Source: Trichococcus collinsii (lineage in GTDB: Bacteria; Bacillota; Bacilli; Lactobacillales; Aerococcaceae). Taken from it: DNA of 64,000 nucleotides. Within the stretch, counting starts at the first letter, position 1. Each line of letters opens with the position of its first letter. Shown piece after piece: positions 56,244-64,000 of the stretch. The notes beneath the pieces are model-generated. The model did no database searches and was not told where the DNA came from. It saw only the letters and a list, made by a program, of their open reading frames with translations. The position numbers and the translations under genes were made by a program. The DNA is taken from contig NZ_FNQH01000004.1 in assembly GCF_900107505.1 (NCBI RefSeq), forward strand, positions 124,001 to 188,000, in the 5' to 3' direction.

Positions 56244-56290
56244 CTTTATTATTCAGTTGGGTTTTGTCCAGTCTCTATCTGTGTATTCTC

Positions 56291-56494
56291 TTAAGCGTCA
56301 CCATCCGAATTGAATTTCACAATCTCTTCTCCTTCGGCATCCAATTCTGGGTCCGGATGTTTGGATTTTGGTATTTGATAGTCCCTTTCAGATTCTGCTT
56401 CTCCGGAAACTGGATCTGGATGGGAATGGGCAGCATTTGCTGCGGCCACTTCATTTTCGTGTAATTCTTTTTCAAATTCAGAATTCTTATCCAT
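56291..56494 (-). CDS. Small acidic protein of unknown function
   Basis: 67 residues from the ATG at 56494, which has AAGGAGGAACAGTA before it. Very acidic and hydrophilic (HPDPVSGEAESERDY; ELDAEGEEIVKFNSDGDA), with the tripeptide HPDP twice. No membrane segment. I do not recognise the family. Good ribosome site and terminator support a real gene. Confidence 0.7.
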   Translation of the reverse strand: MDKNSEFEKELHENEVAAANAAHSHPDPVSGEAESERDYQIPKSKHPDPELDAEGEEIVKFNSDGDA

Positions 56495-56787
56495 TACTGT
56501 TCCTCCTTCTGATTCACAACGTATAAACGAATTAAAAACGCTTACATTATACTCCACTCATTCTATAACAAGCAAAACAAAATAACAAATGATACGCACA
56601 GGCCCAATATCAGAAATCACTATTAGTTTCGGGATTGAAATGGACTCCTGCCTTTTTTAAACTGAATTTTTAGTAAACATTGCTCATTTTAATGTACCGA
56701 TTCATCTGATCCAGGAGTATTGATCCTTTCTTTTTCATGACATTACCTCTTCCTCAAATTAGAATTTATCTTCAATCCGATAGAAGA

Positions 56788-58191
56788 CTCCCGCCTCAAG
56801 GAATGATAGGGCATCGCCCACTGAGTAGGCGGGAGATGAATATCGGTAGGCGTCAGCCTATTTGTTTGTCGAAAAATCTTTTCGCTTCCTACACCTTCAC
56901 ATTTGGAATCGAACTCACGTTCGCGTATAATGGGTGATAGAAGGAGGTGAGCAACATGATCATCCACAAAGCATACAAGTTCCGACTCTGCCCCACGAAG
57001 GAGCAACAGATCTTGATTGGGAAGACCATTGGCTGCTCCCGTTTCGTGTTCAACCATTTTCTGTCCAAATGGAACCAATGTTATGAGGATACAGGCAAAG
57101 GGCTAAGTTATGGCACCTGTTCAGCCAGCCTGACTGCGCTTAAAAAGGAAACAGACACGCTGTGGCTGCAGGAAGTGGACAGCATCGCGCTGCAGTCATC
57201 CTTGCGGAATCTCAGCGATTCCTTCGATCGCTTTTTCAAAAAGCAGAACAGCGCGCCGCGCTTCAATAGCAAACGGAATCCCATTCAGTCCTACACCACC
57301 AAACTGACCAATGGGAACATCGCCGTCGTGGGAAACAAACTGAAACTGCCCAAATTGGGGCTGGTCCCGTTTGCCAAGTCTAAGGAATTGGACGGAAGGA
57401 TCCTGAACGCCACCATAAGGCGGAATCCATCGGGCAAGTACTTCATCTCCATTTTGGTCGAAACCGAGGTTCAGGAGCTGCCCAAGACGGGTTCCGTTTG
57501 CGGTATCGATGTCGGCTTGAAGGATTTTGCCGTCCTTTCCGATGAAACCGTCTACAAGAACTTGCGACCTTTCCGCAAACTCGAGCGGAACCTTGCCAAT
57601 GAGCAAAAAGTGCTTTCCAGACGGCGGGAGCAAGCCAAAAAGGATCGGCGCAAACTGTCCGAATCGAAAAACTACCAGAAGCAACGCGCCAGGGTCGCCG
57701 GAATCCACGAGCAAATCAGCAATGCCAGAACCGATTATCTGCAGAAAATATCGACCGAGATCGTCAAAAACCACGACATCATCGGCATCGAGGATCTGCT
57801 GGTTTCCAACCTGGTCAAGAATCATAAGCTGGCAAAAGCCATCAGCGACTCCAGTTGGTCCCAGTTCCGGACCATGCTGGAATACAAAGCGTGCTGGTAC
57901 GGCAAGCAGGTTGTTGCAGTGGCCCGGAACTTTCCATCCAGCCAACTTTGTTCCGGCTGCGGATACCAAAACAAAGACCTGAAGAATCTCGCCGTCCGTG
58001 AATGGGAGTGCCCGGAATGTCACACCCACCATGACCGGGATCTGAACGCAAGCATAAATATCAGGAATGAAGCCTTAAGGCTTCTAACCGCAGGAATCTG
58101 CGGGGATAGCCTACTCAATTAACCGGGGGATACTTCGGTGTTCGTAGGAATTCTCCACCTCTAAGCGAATGCGTAGGTGGAGGTAGTTCAA
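56788..58191 (+). mobile_element. IS200/IS605-family element with tnpB only
   Basis: Left stem-loop CTCCCGCCT.../GGCGGGAG with an inner GGGC/GCCC hairpin at 56788-56832. The right end has a stem CTCCACCT/AGGTGGAG at 58153-58182 followed by GTAGTTCAA, ending at 58191. TCAA is a known cleavage tetranucleotide at the right end of IS605-type elements, and this region would form the 3' end of the guide (omega) RNA. The exact left boundary is unclear. The gap 56495-56946 holds only this end. No TnpA. Confidence 0.78.
56947..58122 (+). CDS. tnpB: TnpB RNA-guided nuclease, apparently intact
   Basis: 391-residue TnpB. RuvC motifs are all present: Asp in [16 protein letters not shown], Glu in [12 protein letters not shown], Asp in [12 protein letters not shown]. 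The zinc finger is complete (CSGCG and CPEC). The length is normal or slightly long. Only distantly similar to the copy at 4403. AGAAGGAGGTGAGCAAC precedes the start. It uses the overlapping right-end RNA as guide; the guide would come from the DNA after 58191. Confidence 0.92.
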   Translation: MSNMIIHKAYKFRLCPTKEQQILIGKTIGCSRFVFNHFLSKWNQCYEDTGKGLSYGTCSASLTALKKETDTLWLQEVDSIALQSSLRNLSDSFDRFFKKQNSAPRFNSKRNPIQSYTTKLTNGNIAVVGNKLKLPKLGLVPFAKSKELDGRILNATIRRNPSGKYFISILVETEVQELPKTGSVCGIDVGLKDFAVLSDETVYKNLRPFRKLERNLANEQKVLSRRREQAKKDRRKLSESKNYQKQRARVAGIHEQISNARTDYLQKISTEIVKNHDIIGIEDLLVSNLVKNHKLAKAISDSSWSQFRTMLEYKACWYGKQVVAVARNFPSSQLCSGCGYQNKDLKNLAVREWECPECHTHHDRDLNASINIRNEALRLLTAGICGDSLLN

Positions 58192-58260
58192 AATTATTTA
58201 CTGCATCTCATTCTACAGCATTTTCCACACAATAAGCACCTCTGTCATCGCTTAACAGAC

Positions 58261-58288
58261 TGTCCAGAAAATGGTTCATTTCTGGACA
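58261..58288. terminator. Hairpin TGTCCAGAAA/TTTCTGGACA
   Basis: Perfect 10-base arms with an 8-base loop, T-rich after. It is the only structure I see in 58192-58602, which otherwise looks non-coding and AT-rich. Confidence 0.55.
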
Positions 58289-58602
58289 CTTCTATTTTGG
58301 TATGATTTTTCTCTAAATGATCTGAAATATGTGTCCATAAACCCGTAACAAATTCTATGTCCAATTAATCAATAGTTGTGCACCTATATTATAGGCTTGA
58401 GAATCTGAATAAGGAAATTTGTTCGGAGAATCGAATTGGGACATTGGAGCCGATTTAGTTTTTAAAAATTCAAGACTTCTGGGGTTCCAGATACATGATT
58501 TTATCGAAAATAGTGTATCCTAAAATAAAAAGAAGGTTTATCACAATAAGAATGGAGTAAAATTCAATTCTTAAATTTAAAAATGAGGAGGTTATTGATA
58601 AT

Positions 58603-58977
58603 ATGAATTTATCGGAGAGTAAAGAAGTTCAAGATTTTTTAGAAGAAATCTTGGCTACCAATGAAGAAAAGTTTTCTATTTTAAAAGAATTACGAGAAAT
58701 AGTCTTTACAAATTTTGAAGAAACAAATGAAAAAATCATGTATGGTGGCATTATGTTTTCGAATCAACGAGACGAAAACTGGGGCGGTATTTTTGCTTAT
58801 AAAAACCATGTTTCATTTGAGTTTACAGAGGGCTTTAAATTACAAGATTCCAATAATATTTTAGATGGCGCTGGAAAGAAAAGAAGACATATTAAAATTA
58901 AATCGTTGGCAGATATTGAGGAGAAAAAAGTTGAGTCTTTTATCAAAGAAACGATAGGTTCATTTAATAATACATGA
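58603..58977 (+). CDS. DUF1801 domain protein
   Basis: 124 residues of the DUF1801 (YdhG-like) family: ELREIVFTNFEETNEKIMYG, MFSNQRDENWGGIFAYKNHV, KRRHIKIKSLADIEEKKVES. Small soluble protein of unknown role. AATGAGGAGG precedes the start. It probably forms a pair with the VOC protein 39 bases downstream. Confidence 0.8.
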   Translation: MNLSESKEVQDFLEEILATNEEKFSILKELREIVFTNFEETNEKIMYGGIMFSNQRDENWGGIFAYKNHVSFEFTEGFKLQDSNNILDGAGKKRRHIKIKSLADIEEKKVESFIKETIGSFNNT

Positions 58978-59016
58978 CAAGATATAAATTGATTGATAAT
59001 TAAGGAGGTCTATTTG

Positions 59017-59448
59017 ATGAATAGAATGAATATAGTTAGTTTAGGTGTAAAAGATATGGCGAAATCCATTCAGTTTTATAGGGATGAGCTTGGATTTAAA
59101 ACAGATGAAAAAGAAAATAATCCAAATATCATATTTTTTGATACTTCTGGAACAAAATTGTCGTTATATCCAATCGATTTATTAGCAAAAGATATCAATG
59201 AAAAGAATACACCTAAGAGAACAATTGGTTTCAGTGGTTTTACCCTTGCGTATAATGCAAAAAGTAAAGACGAAGTATGTAGTGTTATTGAACTTGCAAG
59301 AAAAGCGGGTGCCAAGATAGAAAAAGAACCACAAGATGCCTTTTGGGGAGGCTATCATGCATATTTTTCTGATCCTGATGGATACTATTGGGAAGTTGCT
59401 TGGGGTCCTGATTTTACTTTTGATAAAAATAATATGTTGGAGTTTTAA
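59017..59448 (+). CDS. VOC-family (glyoxalase/bleomycin-resistance-like) protein
   Basis: 143 residues with the vicinal-oxygen-chelate fold: VSLGVKDMAKSIQFYRDELG, two beta-alpha-beta-beta-beta halves and the ending FSDPDGYYWEVAWGP, whose Glu is a typical metal ligand. Substrate unknown. The ATG at 59017 has AAGGAGG before it. The 59449-59767 stretch after it holds nothing convincing. Confidence 0.85.
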   Translation: MNRMNIVSLGVKDMAKSIQFYRDELGFKTDEKENNPNIIFFDTSGTKLSLYPIDLLAKDINEKNTPKRTIGFSGFTLAYNAKSKDEVCSVIELARKAGAKIEKEPQDAFWGGYHAYFSDPDGYYWEVAWGPDFTFDKNNMLEF

Positions 59449-59767
59449 TCCAATATCGAGTTTGTCTTACTACTAATTTAATTGAATAAAACTCAAAGCG
59501 TTTGAGAACCTTTAAATTTTTATTAAGATAAGTGTGTCAATGAAATACAAAGATTTAAAAGAAAAAATTAAGGATGAATGAATATATCAGAAAAGAATAA
59601 AAAAAGTGACTATGTATGGCGTTTTGTTTAGTAGAAAAAAGAAATAGTACAGCAAGAGGTCCTTGCATGTATTGAAAAACAAGTTATTTGTTACAAAATT
59701 ATCAGAAAAAATATTTAAGCTGTACAGAAGACGGCCTCTTATGTTTAATTCCATGACTAAGTAACTC

Positions 59768-60220
59768 TTATTCATAATTCTTGTTCAAATATTCTAGAAT
59801 GCTATTACGTATTTCATCATGCTTTATAGGGTTATAGGCGGTTTCTTTATTGTGCCAGTTGGAACTATCGTATAGCCATACAGGCATTTTTTTCCGTTCT
59901 TCACTTTCCCATTCATAACGTGGAAAAACATGGGCATGCAGAAAATTATCAGTATTTCCTAAAATGTCATAATTAACTCTAATAGGTGTGCAACTCTGAA
60001 TAATAGCATCTCCTAGAATACTCATATCGGAAAGAAACTGTTCGCGTTCTCCTAGAGATAGGACATTCAAAGAGTTAACTTCCTTTTTAGGTAATAGCAC
60101 ACAGTAGCCAGGTAAAAATTGAACATCTCCAAAAACAGCATAGCCACCTTATAATTCTTTTATCAGCATTGGATTAGTCCCATTTATTGCAGATAAAATT
60201 CGATTCTCATACCATTCCAT
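59768..60220 (-). pseudogene. HIT-family protein gene with an in-frame stop
   Basis: The frame starts at the ATG at 60220 (AAAAAGGAG before it), reads MEWYENRILSAINGTNPMLI, then KEL and meets TAA at 60149-60151 (codon 24). It stays open in the same frame for 127 more codons to 59768 (GDVQFLPGYCVLLPKKEVNS; FLHAHVFPRYEWE). The LHAHVFPRY motif is HIT-like, with the third His replaced. One base change (TAA for AAA) explains the break. A shorter protein starting at 60100 would lack the first strands. Confidence 0.7.
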
Positions 60221-60298
60221 GTAAATCACTCCTTTTTGACTTGGATAATTTTTAGTATAACAAATTATCTAATCGCTCAGCTTATTACCTGATGTATC

Positions 60299-60366
60299 TA
60301 TAATTTTTCTTTTATTACGCGTCAAAGTGCTTTTGCTGATGCCAGTCATTTTTTCTACCTCTTTAA
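60299..60366 (-). pseudogene. C-terminal fragment of a serine resolvase
   Basis: The stretch [19 protein letters not shown] is identical to residues near the C-terminus of the resolvase at 60772-61350 and marks its helix-turn-helix. The frame before it (60370-60499) has no resolvase similarity. A leftover of a second copy. Confidence 0.7.
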
Positions 60367-60473
60367 AAGTAATAAGAAATACTGAGTAGACGTTATAAAG
60401 AAACGAACTCTTTATAAGGATTTCAAGAACATATTCCAGTTTTAATGGCTTTGTCAGTGACGGTTCAAAAATA

Positions 60474-60689
60474 TTATTTTTTAGCAATTTTAAATACAAG
60501 ATAGGTAAGCAGACAGGATAATATAAATTCCAATAGAAAAATCAAAAGATATAGCAAAATAACGCTAGAATCCTCTGTGGTAGGAAGAGGTATCCTATTA
60601 CCAAATAAAATTGAAACTGCTTCATTAATGACGAACCAAAATATGAGAGTCAAACTAATTTTTACAAATGCTCGCAAAGCTTCTCTCAA
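60474..60689 (-). CDS. Small membrane protein of unknown function
   Basis: 71 residues with two hydrophobic segments (LTLIFWFVINEAVSILFG; VILLYLLIFLLEFILSCLLT). Starts with TTG; GGGAG lies 9 bases upstream. No recognised family. It sits between resolvase remnants. Confidence 0.55.
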   Translation of the reverse strand: MREALRAFVKISLTLIFWFVINEAVSILFGNRIPLPTTEDSSVILLYLLIFLLEFILSCLLTYLVFKIAKK

Positions 60690-60771
60690 AATACAGCACT
60701 CCCTTTTCAGCGATATATCCTAGGTATTTGTCTTACATTTCTTCAAGTAACTCATGTATAATTCCATATGC

Positions 60772-61350
60772 TTAGATTACACTCTGTGACTCAATATTCA
60801 TTTGCATTGTTCTCTTATTTCTTGTCAAAGTACTTTTACTAATTCCGGTCATCTTCTCTACTTCTTTATAAGAGTGCGCCTCGAGAAGCTGCATAGCCAG
60901 ATTGATTTGTTGATGATTGAATTTTTTTGGTCGCCCTTCCCGGAAGTCGGGTTTCAATTTAGCCAGCTCTTTCCCTTCTTGCGTACGCTCCACAATCAAA
61001 TCGCGCTCAAAATCCGCAAAAGCGCTCAAAATCGTAAAAATCAATCTTCCAGTGGACGTGTTTTCGATAATTCCTAAATTCAGCACATTGATCCGAACAC
61101 CCTTCTCGAATAAGAGCTTGATCGTATTCAATGCGTCTTGCGTGCTACGAGCGAAGCGATCCAACTTCGTCACAACAAGCGTATCTCCTGTGTCAATTTC
61201 CTGAAGGAGTTTTTGAAATTCGGGGCGATCACTTTTTGTTCCGGTAATTTTCTCGAAGTAGACTCGGTCGCAGCGTTCTTCCTCGAGTTGACGCAGCTGT
61301 CCTTCCAGATCCTGTTGGCGGGTACTCACCCGTGCATAGCCATATTTCAT
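60772..61350 (-). CDS. Serine recombinase (resolvase/invertase)
   Basis: 192 residues. The catalytic Ser is Ser9 in [26 protein letters not shown]-like stretch [17 protein letters not shown] and [20 protein letters not shown] are family signatures. C-terminal helix-turn-helix of Hin type ([20 protein letters not shown]). The ATG at 61350 is chosen for the family start; a longer frame to 61473 is open but unlikely. No transposase lies nearby, so it may be a relic of a Tn3-like or plasmid element. Confidence 0.9.
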   Translation of the reverse strand: MKYGYARVSTRQQDLEGQLRQLEEERCDRVYFEKITGTKSDRPEFQKLLQEIDTGDTLVVTKLDRFARSTQDALNTIKLLFEKGVRINVLNLGIIENTSTGRLIFTILSAFADFERDLIVERTQEGKELAKLKPDFREGRPKKFNHQQINLAMQLLEAHSYKEVEKMTGISKSTLTRNKRTMQMNIESQSVI

Positions 61351-61477
61351 CTTTTTTTGCCCTCGCTTTTGACTATAAGTTATCACACCGTTGTATCCCT
61401 TGATTTTACTAGAGAAAGGAAGCATGGTCAATACTCTTGAGTTCTGACTATATCTAGCTACTTTATGCCCCAAGACA

Positions 61478-61527
61478 AAACGGTAAAATCCTGATTATGC
61501 AGATACATAATCAGGATTTTACCGTTT
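61478..61527. terminator. Perfect 22-base inverted repeat upstream of the resolvase
   Basis: Arms start AAACGGTAAAATCC and end CATAATC; loop of six bases. It is either a terminator for the small genes at 61637-62693 (T-run inside the arm) or part of a recombination site near the resolvase. No other feature in 61351-61636. Confidence 0.55.
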
Positions 61528-61636
61528 GTGTATAATGGACAGATTATTTTTCTCCCGCCTCAATCTGTAGAGTAACTCAGTTTATTATTTAACGAACTAG
61601 ATTCGCCTTAAATTACTAATGCCTGTGGCGAGTCTT

Positions 61637-61867
61637 TTACTTTTTATTTTCAGACGAGGTTACCAAAGAAGCGACTTTAAGGAAAACTATTAGAAGGAGG
61701 CCAGCTAAGAAAAAGATTGTATAAAACTTACTTTCGCCATACTCAATAATGAGTCGGGAAGAAAACAAAGCAGCTATAATGCAATAAATGAATATAACGA
61801 GAAGGTATTTATTCTTTTTAAAATAATCTATAACGCCATGACTCCGTTTTTTTCGGGAGAATTTCAT
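61637..61867 (-). CDS. Small two-helix membrane protein next to a secreted protein
   Basis: 76 residues: basic N-terminus (MKFSRKKRSHGVIDYFKKNK), two membrane helices (LLVIFIYCIIAALFSS; FYTIFFLAGLLLIVFLKVAS), polar end. GAGAGGATG lies before the start. It follows the secreted protein gene by 31 bases. The pairing of a secreted protein with a small basic membrane protein is the usual layout of a bacteriocin and its immunity protein, but I do not recognise either family. Confidence 0.7.
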   Translation of the reverse strand: MKFSRKKRSHGVIDYFKKNKYLLVIFIYCIIAALFSSRLIIEYGESKFYTIFFLAGLLLIVFLKVASLVTSSENKK

Positions 61868-61898
61868 AATTTAACATCCTCTCAAATAAATAGTAATT

Positions 61899-62693
61899 TT
61901 AGTAAGGATTTACACTCCAAAAATACCAAGTGGCAGTGGATCCATAAACCCTCGTATTTTGAATAAGGGTATATGGTTCCCGAGTTTCTTTAACGGCTCC
62001 TACTGCTGTGGGATGGGTAGCCTGTCTTTTAATATAGTAAACATCACTGAAGAAGTAATCGGTGGTACTTGCAATAATTCCTGCTTCTACAGCTCTTTGC
62101 AATGCAGAACTTACAAAAGCTTGACTAAGTTTGGCATTTCCTTTAAATACAAAAGCTGCTATTGCAGTAAGGGCCGCAGTTGCAAATCCTATTTTCATAT
62201 TGATTTGTCTATATGTTCCATAGTTTACCAAAGGATTATAGCCTGTAGTGGGTAGTATAGCCATGATGGAAATATTAGGAGAATTTTCTAATGTTGGTGC
62301 AAGCGCAGATTCTTCAGATTGAGAGAATCTCAGAGGCTCAATTAGAGTCACAGTTTCCTTGATAGAACCTTCTCCGTTTATTGCAGATAGGTACTCCTCC
62401 ATATTATATACCTTATCATCGACAGTTACCTCACCCTTTTCAAAATTAAAAACTAAATCAAACTCCTCCCCATCTTCAGTAATACGGAATTCAACTAAAT
62501 TTTCTGTGCCTATCTTCGTTACAATTTCATCACCATTTTCGAGCCTCAAATAGTTTTTCTCTTCGGAAGATGAATTATGAGATGTGAGTGTAGAAATGAC
62601 ACTTGTGGGTTGCTCAGAAGCAAATGCTACAGTAGGAGAAATAGCGTTAATTAATATATTACTGGCTAGTAGACTTAGAACTATTTTTTTCAT
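61899..62693 (-). CDS. Secreted protein of unknown function
   Basis: 264 residues with a clear signal peptide (MKKIVLSLLASNILINAISP, cleavage near AFA-SE). An acidic N-terminal half (35-130; LENGDEIVTKIGTENLVEFR) is followed by a distinct C-terminal half (145-264) with a hydrophobic Ala-rich segment (GFATAALTAIAAFVFKG) and an aromatic ending (WYFWSVNPY). The two-part layout could be a propeptide plus an active part. No cysteine, no anchor. AAGGGAAG precedes the start. Toxin/bacteriocin is one possibility, unproven. Confidence 0.8.
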   Translation of the reverse strand: MKKIVLSLLASNILINAISPTVAFASEQPTSVISTLTSHNSSSEEKNYLRLENGDEIVTKIGTENLVEFRITEDGEEFDLVFNFEKGEVTVDDKVYNMEEYLSAINGEGSIKETVTLIEPLRFSQSEESALAPTLENSPNISIMAILPTTGYNPLVNYGTYRQINMKIGFATAALTAIAAFVFKGNAKLSQAFVSSALQRAVEAGIIASTTDYFFSDVYYIKRQATHPTAVGAVKETREPYTLIQNTRVYGSTATWYFWSVNPY

Positions 62694-62836
62694 TTTTAAA
62701 CTTCCCTTCGCTGTTGACTTTGTTGTAAGCTTGTTACTTGATCTGTAAGCGTTACTAAAATCAAGCGTTCACTTACTGGAACGACATCTTTTTCAAGAAA
62801 ACTTTAAATCCTTTGACGCACTACTGGAAAGAACGT

Positions 62837-63379
62837 TTAGTAGTCATAGAAAATTTTTTCCCAATCAGCATAGCAAGCTGTCTTACGCATGAGGAGGATG
62901 GCTTGGTATAATTCTTTTTGGTCTTGATAGGTGGACTCATCTGTTCTGAAGAAACAATCGTCGCCATTAGGAAAGTAGAAAAAAGCTTGAATGGTTTCAT
63001 TCAGTTCCGATCCCGGCAGGATTTCTTCACAGAAGGGATCGGAATTAAGTATCTTCGCTCCAATCACTACTATTGGTATTTCTCGGGCAATCTTTTGCAA
63101 AGACTCTCGGTACTCTTTTTGAGTCAATTTGGAGAACTGAGCGGGATAGATGAATAACGCAGAGGCATTTTTTAAGACTATTTGACGCAAGGAATCATTT
63201 ATTAAATCGTGTAATCTTATGGACTTATATTGAAAGAACTCGCTTTGAATGTTCCCTCTCCTTTCGAGTGTTGCTACTTTGAGTCGGCCACTTGTTCTGG
63301 TCATTTTAGATTTTCTTCGAAAAAATAAATTCGGCAAGAAGAAAGTAAGGCCAAAAATGATAAACAGAACACGTGACAT
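62837..63379 (-). CDS. Hypothetical membrane-anchored protein
   Basis: 180 residues. One N-terminal hydrophobic segment (MSRVLFIIFGLTFFLPNLFF) is followed by a basic patch and a soluble domain (ALFIYPAQFSKLTQKEYRES; REIPIVVIGAKILNSD). AGGAGGAGAAATT precedes the ATG. No family recognised. It lies divergently from the XRE gene with 284 bases of otherwise featureless DNA between. Confidence 0.7.
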   Translation of the reverse strand: MSRVLFIIFGLTFFLPNLFFRRKSKMTRTSGRLKVATLERRGNIQSEFFQYKSIRLHDLINDSLRQIVLKNASALFIYPAQFSKLTQKEYRESLQKIAREIPIVVIGAKILNSDPFCEEILPGSELNETIQAFFYFPNGDDCFFRTDESTYQDQKELYQAILLMRKTACYADWEKIFYDY

Positions 63380-63663
63380 AATTTCTCCTCCTCACATCCT
63401 TTCAAATTTCAAAAACGAATACACTTAAAACTTGATGTCATCTCCTTCCTGAATAAATTTGATCGGTATATATTTTTATCTATACATCTAACTTAAGGTA
63501 AATCTGGTAAATATAAAAGCAACCAGCGGTTTACATGGCCGCACTTTATAGGCTCCCCTACCATTAGCAACTAGGAATTGCGGATAGGCAATCATTCGGT
63601 CCTAGAAAAAGAAGACTATCTACGCTATTATGAAGAAAAGTAGGATAAAAGGGGTGTAAAAGG

Positions 63664-63891
63664 ATGTTATTAGGAGAACGATTGAAAGAAACCCGACAAA
63701 GAAAAGGTGTATCTCAAAGTACGGTTGCTGAACACCTAAATATTAGCCGTCAGTCCATCTCTAAGTGGGAAAACAACAGCAGCTATCCAGACCTGGACAA
63801 TCTCGTGCGATTGAGTGAATATTACGAAGTCACTGTTGATGATCTTTTGAAAGAAAATCAAGGATTAAAAAAAAATAGAAGCAAACAATGA
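63664..63891 (+). CDS. XRE-family regulator, frame broken at an A run
   Basis: 75 residues: complete Cro/CI helix-turn-helix (LKETRQRKGVSQSTVAEHLN; SRQSISKWENNSSYPDLDNL). The frame stops at 63889-63891, right after nine A at 63867-63875. With one A less the frame continues to the window end as IEANNEKIKDSQKKLAYIQM and into a hydrophobic segment (GLVLLMLNLLSCLIAP), the layout of XRE regulators with a membrane C-terminus. So it is a frameshifted gene, a slippage-controlled one, or a sequencing error. AAAGGGGTGTAAAAGG precedes the start. Confidence 0.8.
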   Translation: MLLGERLKETRQRKGVSQSTVAEHLNISRQSISKWENNSSYPDLDNLVRLSEYYEVTVDDLLKENQGLKKNRSKQ

Positions 63892-64000
63892 AAAGATTAA
63901 AGACTCCCAAAAGAAGCTAGCCTATATCCAAATGAATGGTGAGCGGGATGAAGGATTGGTACTGCTGATGCTTAATCTTCTCAGTTGTTTGATTGCTCCA

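Noticed and set aside
57196-58032. 278-codon frame on the minus strand opposite tnpB
   Set aside because: It is a shadow of the TnpB gene; no ribosome site, and the plus strand shows complete RuvC and zinc-finger motifs.
59587-59775. 62-codon hydrophobic frame
   Set aside because: No ribosome site, strongly AT-rich, and no family; probably chance.

Overview
The window looks like a low-to-mid GC Firmicute of the order Lactobacillales. Carnobacteriaceae such as Trichococcus or Carnobacterium, or enterococcal relatives, fit best. The basis is the dense PTS content, Gram-positive ribosome binding sites (AGGAGG type), CcpA (cre) boxes, and a maltose locus built like that of Enterococcus faecalis. 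This is inferred from gene content; no rRNA or other species marker is present. Almost everything is carbohydrate uptake and catabolism, mostly on the minus strand. The last 8 kb is an AT-rich accessory stretch.

1-8.0 kb: a mannose-type PTS (EIIA-B-C-D, with EIID cut by the window edge) lies beside a sensory operon. That operon encodes two membrane-anchored sugar-binding proteins, a histidine kinase and a NarL-type response regulator, with no ABC permease. A TnpB-only IS200/IS605 element sits between the kinase and regulator genes.

8-20 kb: two alpha-glucoside routes stand side by side. The first is the maltose-6'-phosphate phosphatase/maltose phosphorylase route (malT-mapP divergent from malP-pgmB-malM-malR). 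The second is a 6-phospho-alpha-glucosidase route (EIICB, GH4 enzyme, RpiR regulator). A decayed second copy of the mapP 3' end lies beyond the second route.

20.7-30.3 kb: a complete N-acetylgalactosamine pathway runs as one operon (gntR-agaS-nagA-EIIA-yajC-EIIB-EIIC-EIID-lacC-lacD). Its regulator has been tandemly duplicated together with its promoter and a scrap of agaS.

30.6-35.9 kb: a BgaC-type GH35 beta-galactosidase with its own PTS and a divergent GntR regulator. By analogy with pneumococcus it should import and cleave galacto-N-biose or lacto-N-biose.

36-51 kb: a glycosaminoglycan system. It contains a secreted PL8 hyaluronate/chondroitin lyase, a PTS for unsaturated disaccharides, unsaturated glucuronyl hydrolase, a cytosolic heparinase II/III-like enzyme, KduI, KduD and KDPG aldolase. 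The lyase promoter and the operon promoter carry the same operator, so one GntR protein probably controls both. KDG kinase is not in the window. Galactosamine released here could feed the aga/lac pathway next door.

51-56 kb: GH4 alpha-galactosidase with an AraC regulator, then an RpiR-type regulator with a GH1 6-phospho-beta-glucosidase.

56-64 kb: accessory DNA with a second, intact-looking TnpB element, one complete and two fragmentary serine resolvases, a HIT-family gene with a nonsense codon, a secreted protein next to a small membrane protein, and an XRE regulator whose frame breaks at a run of nine A.
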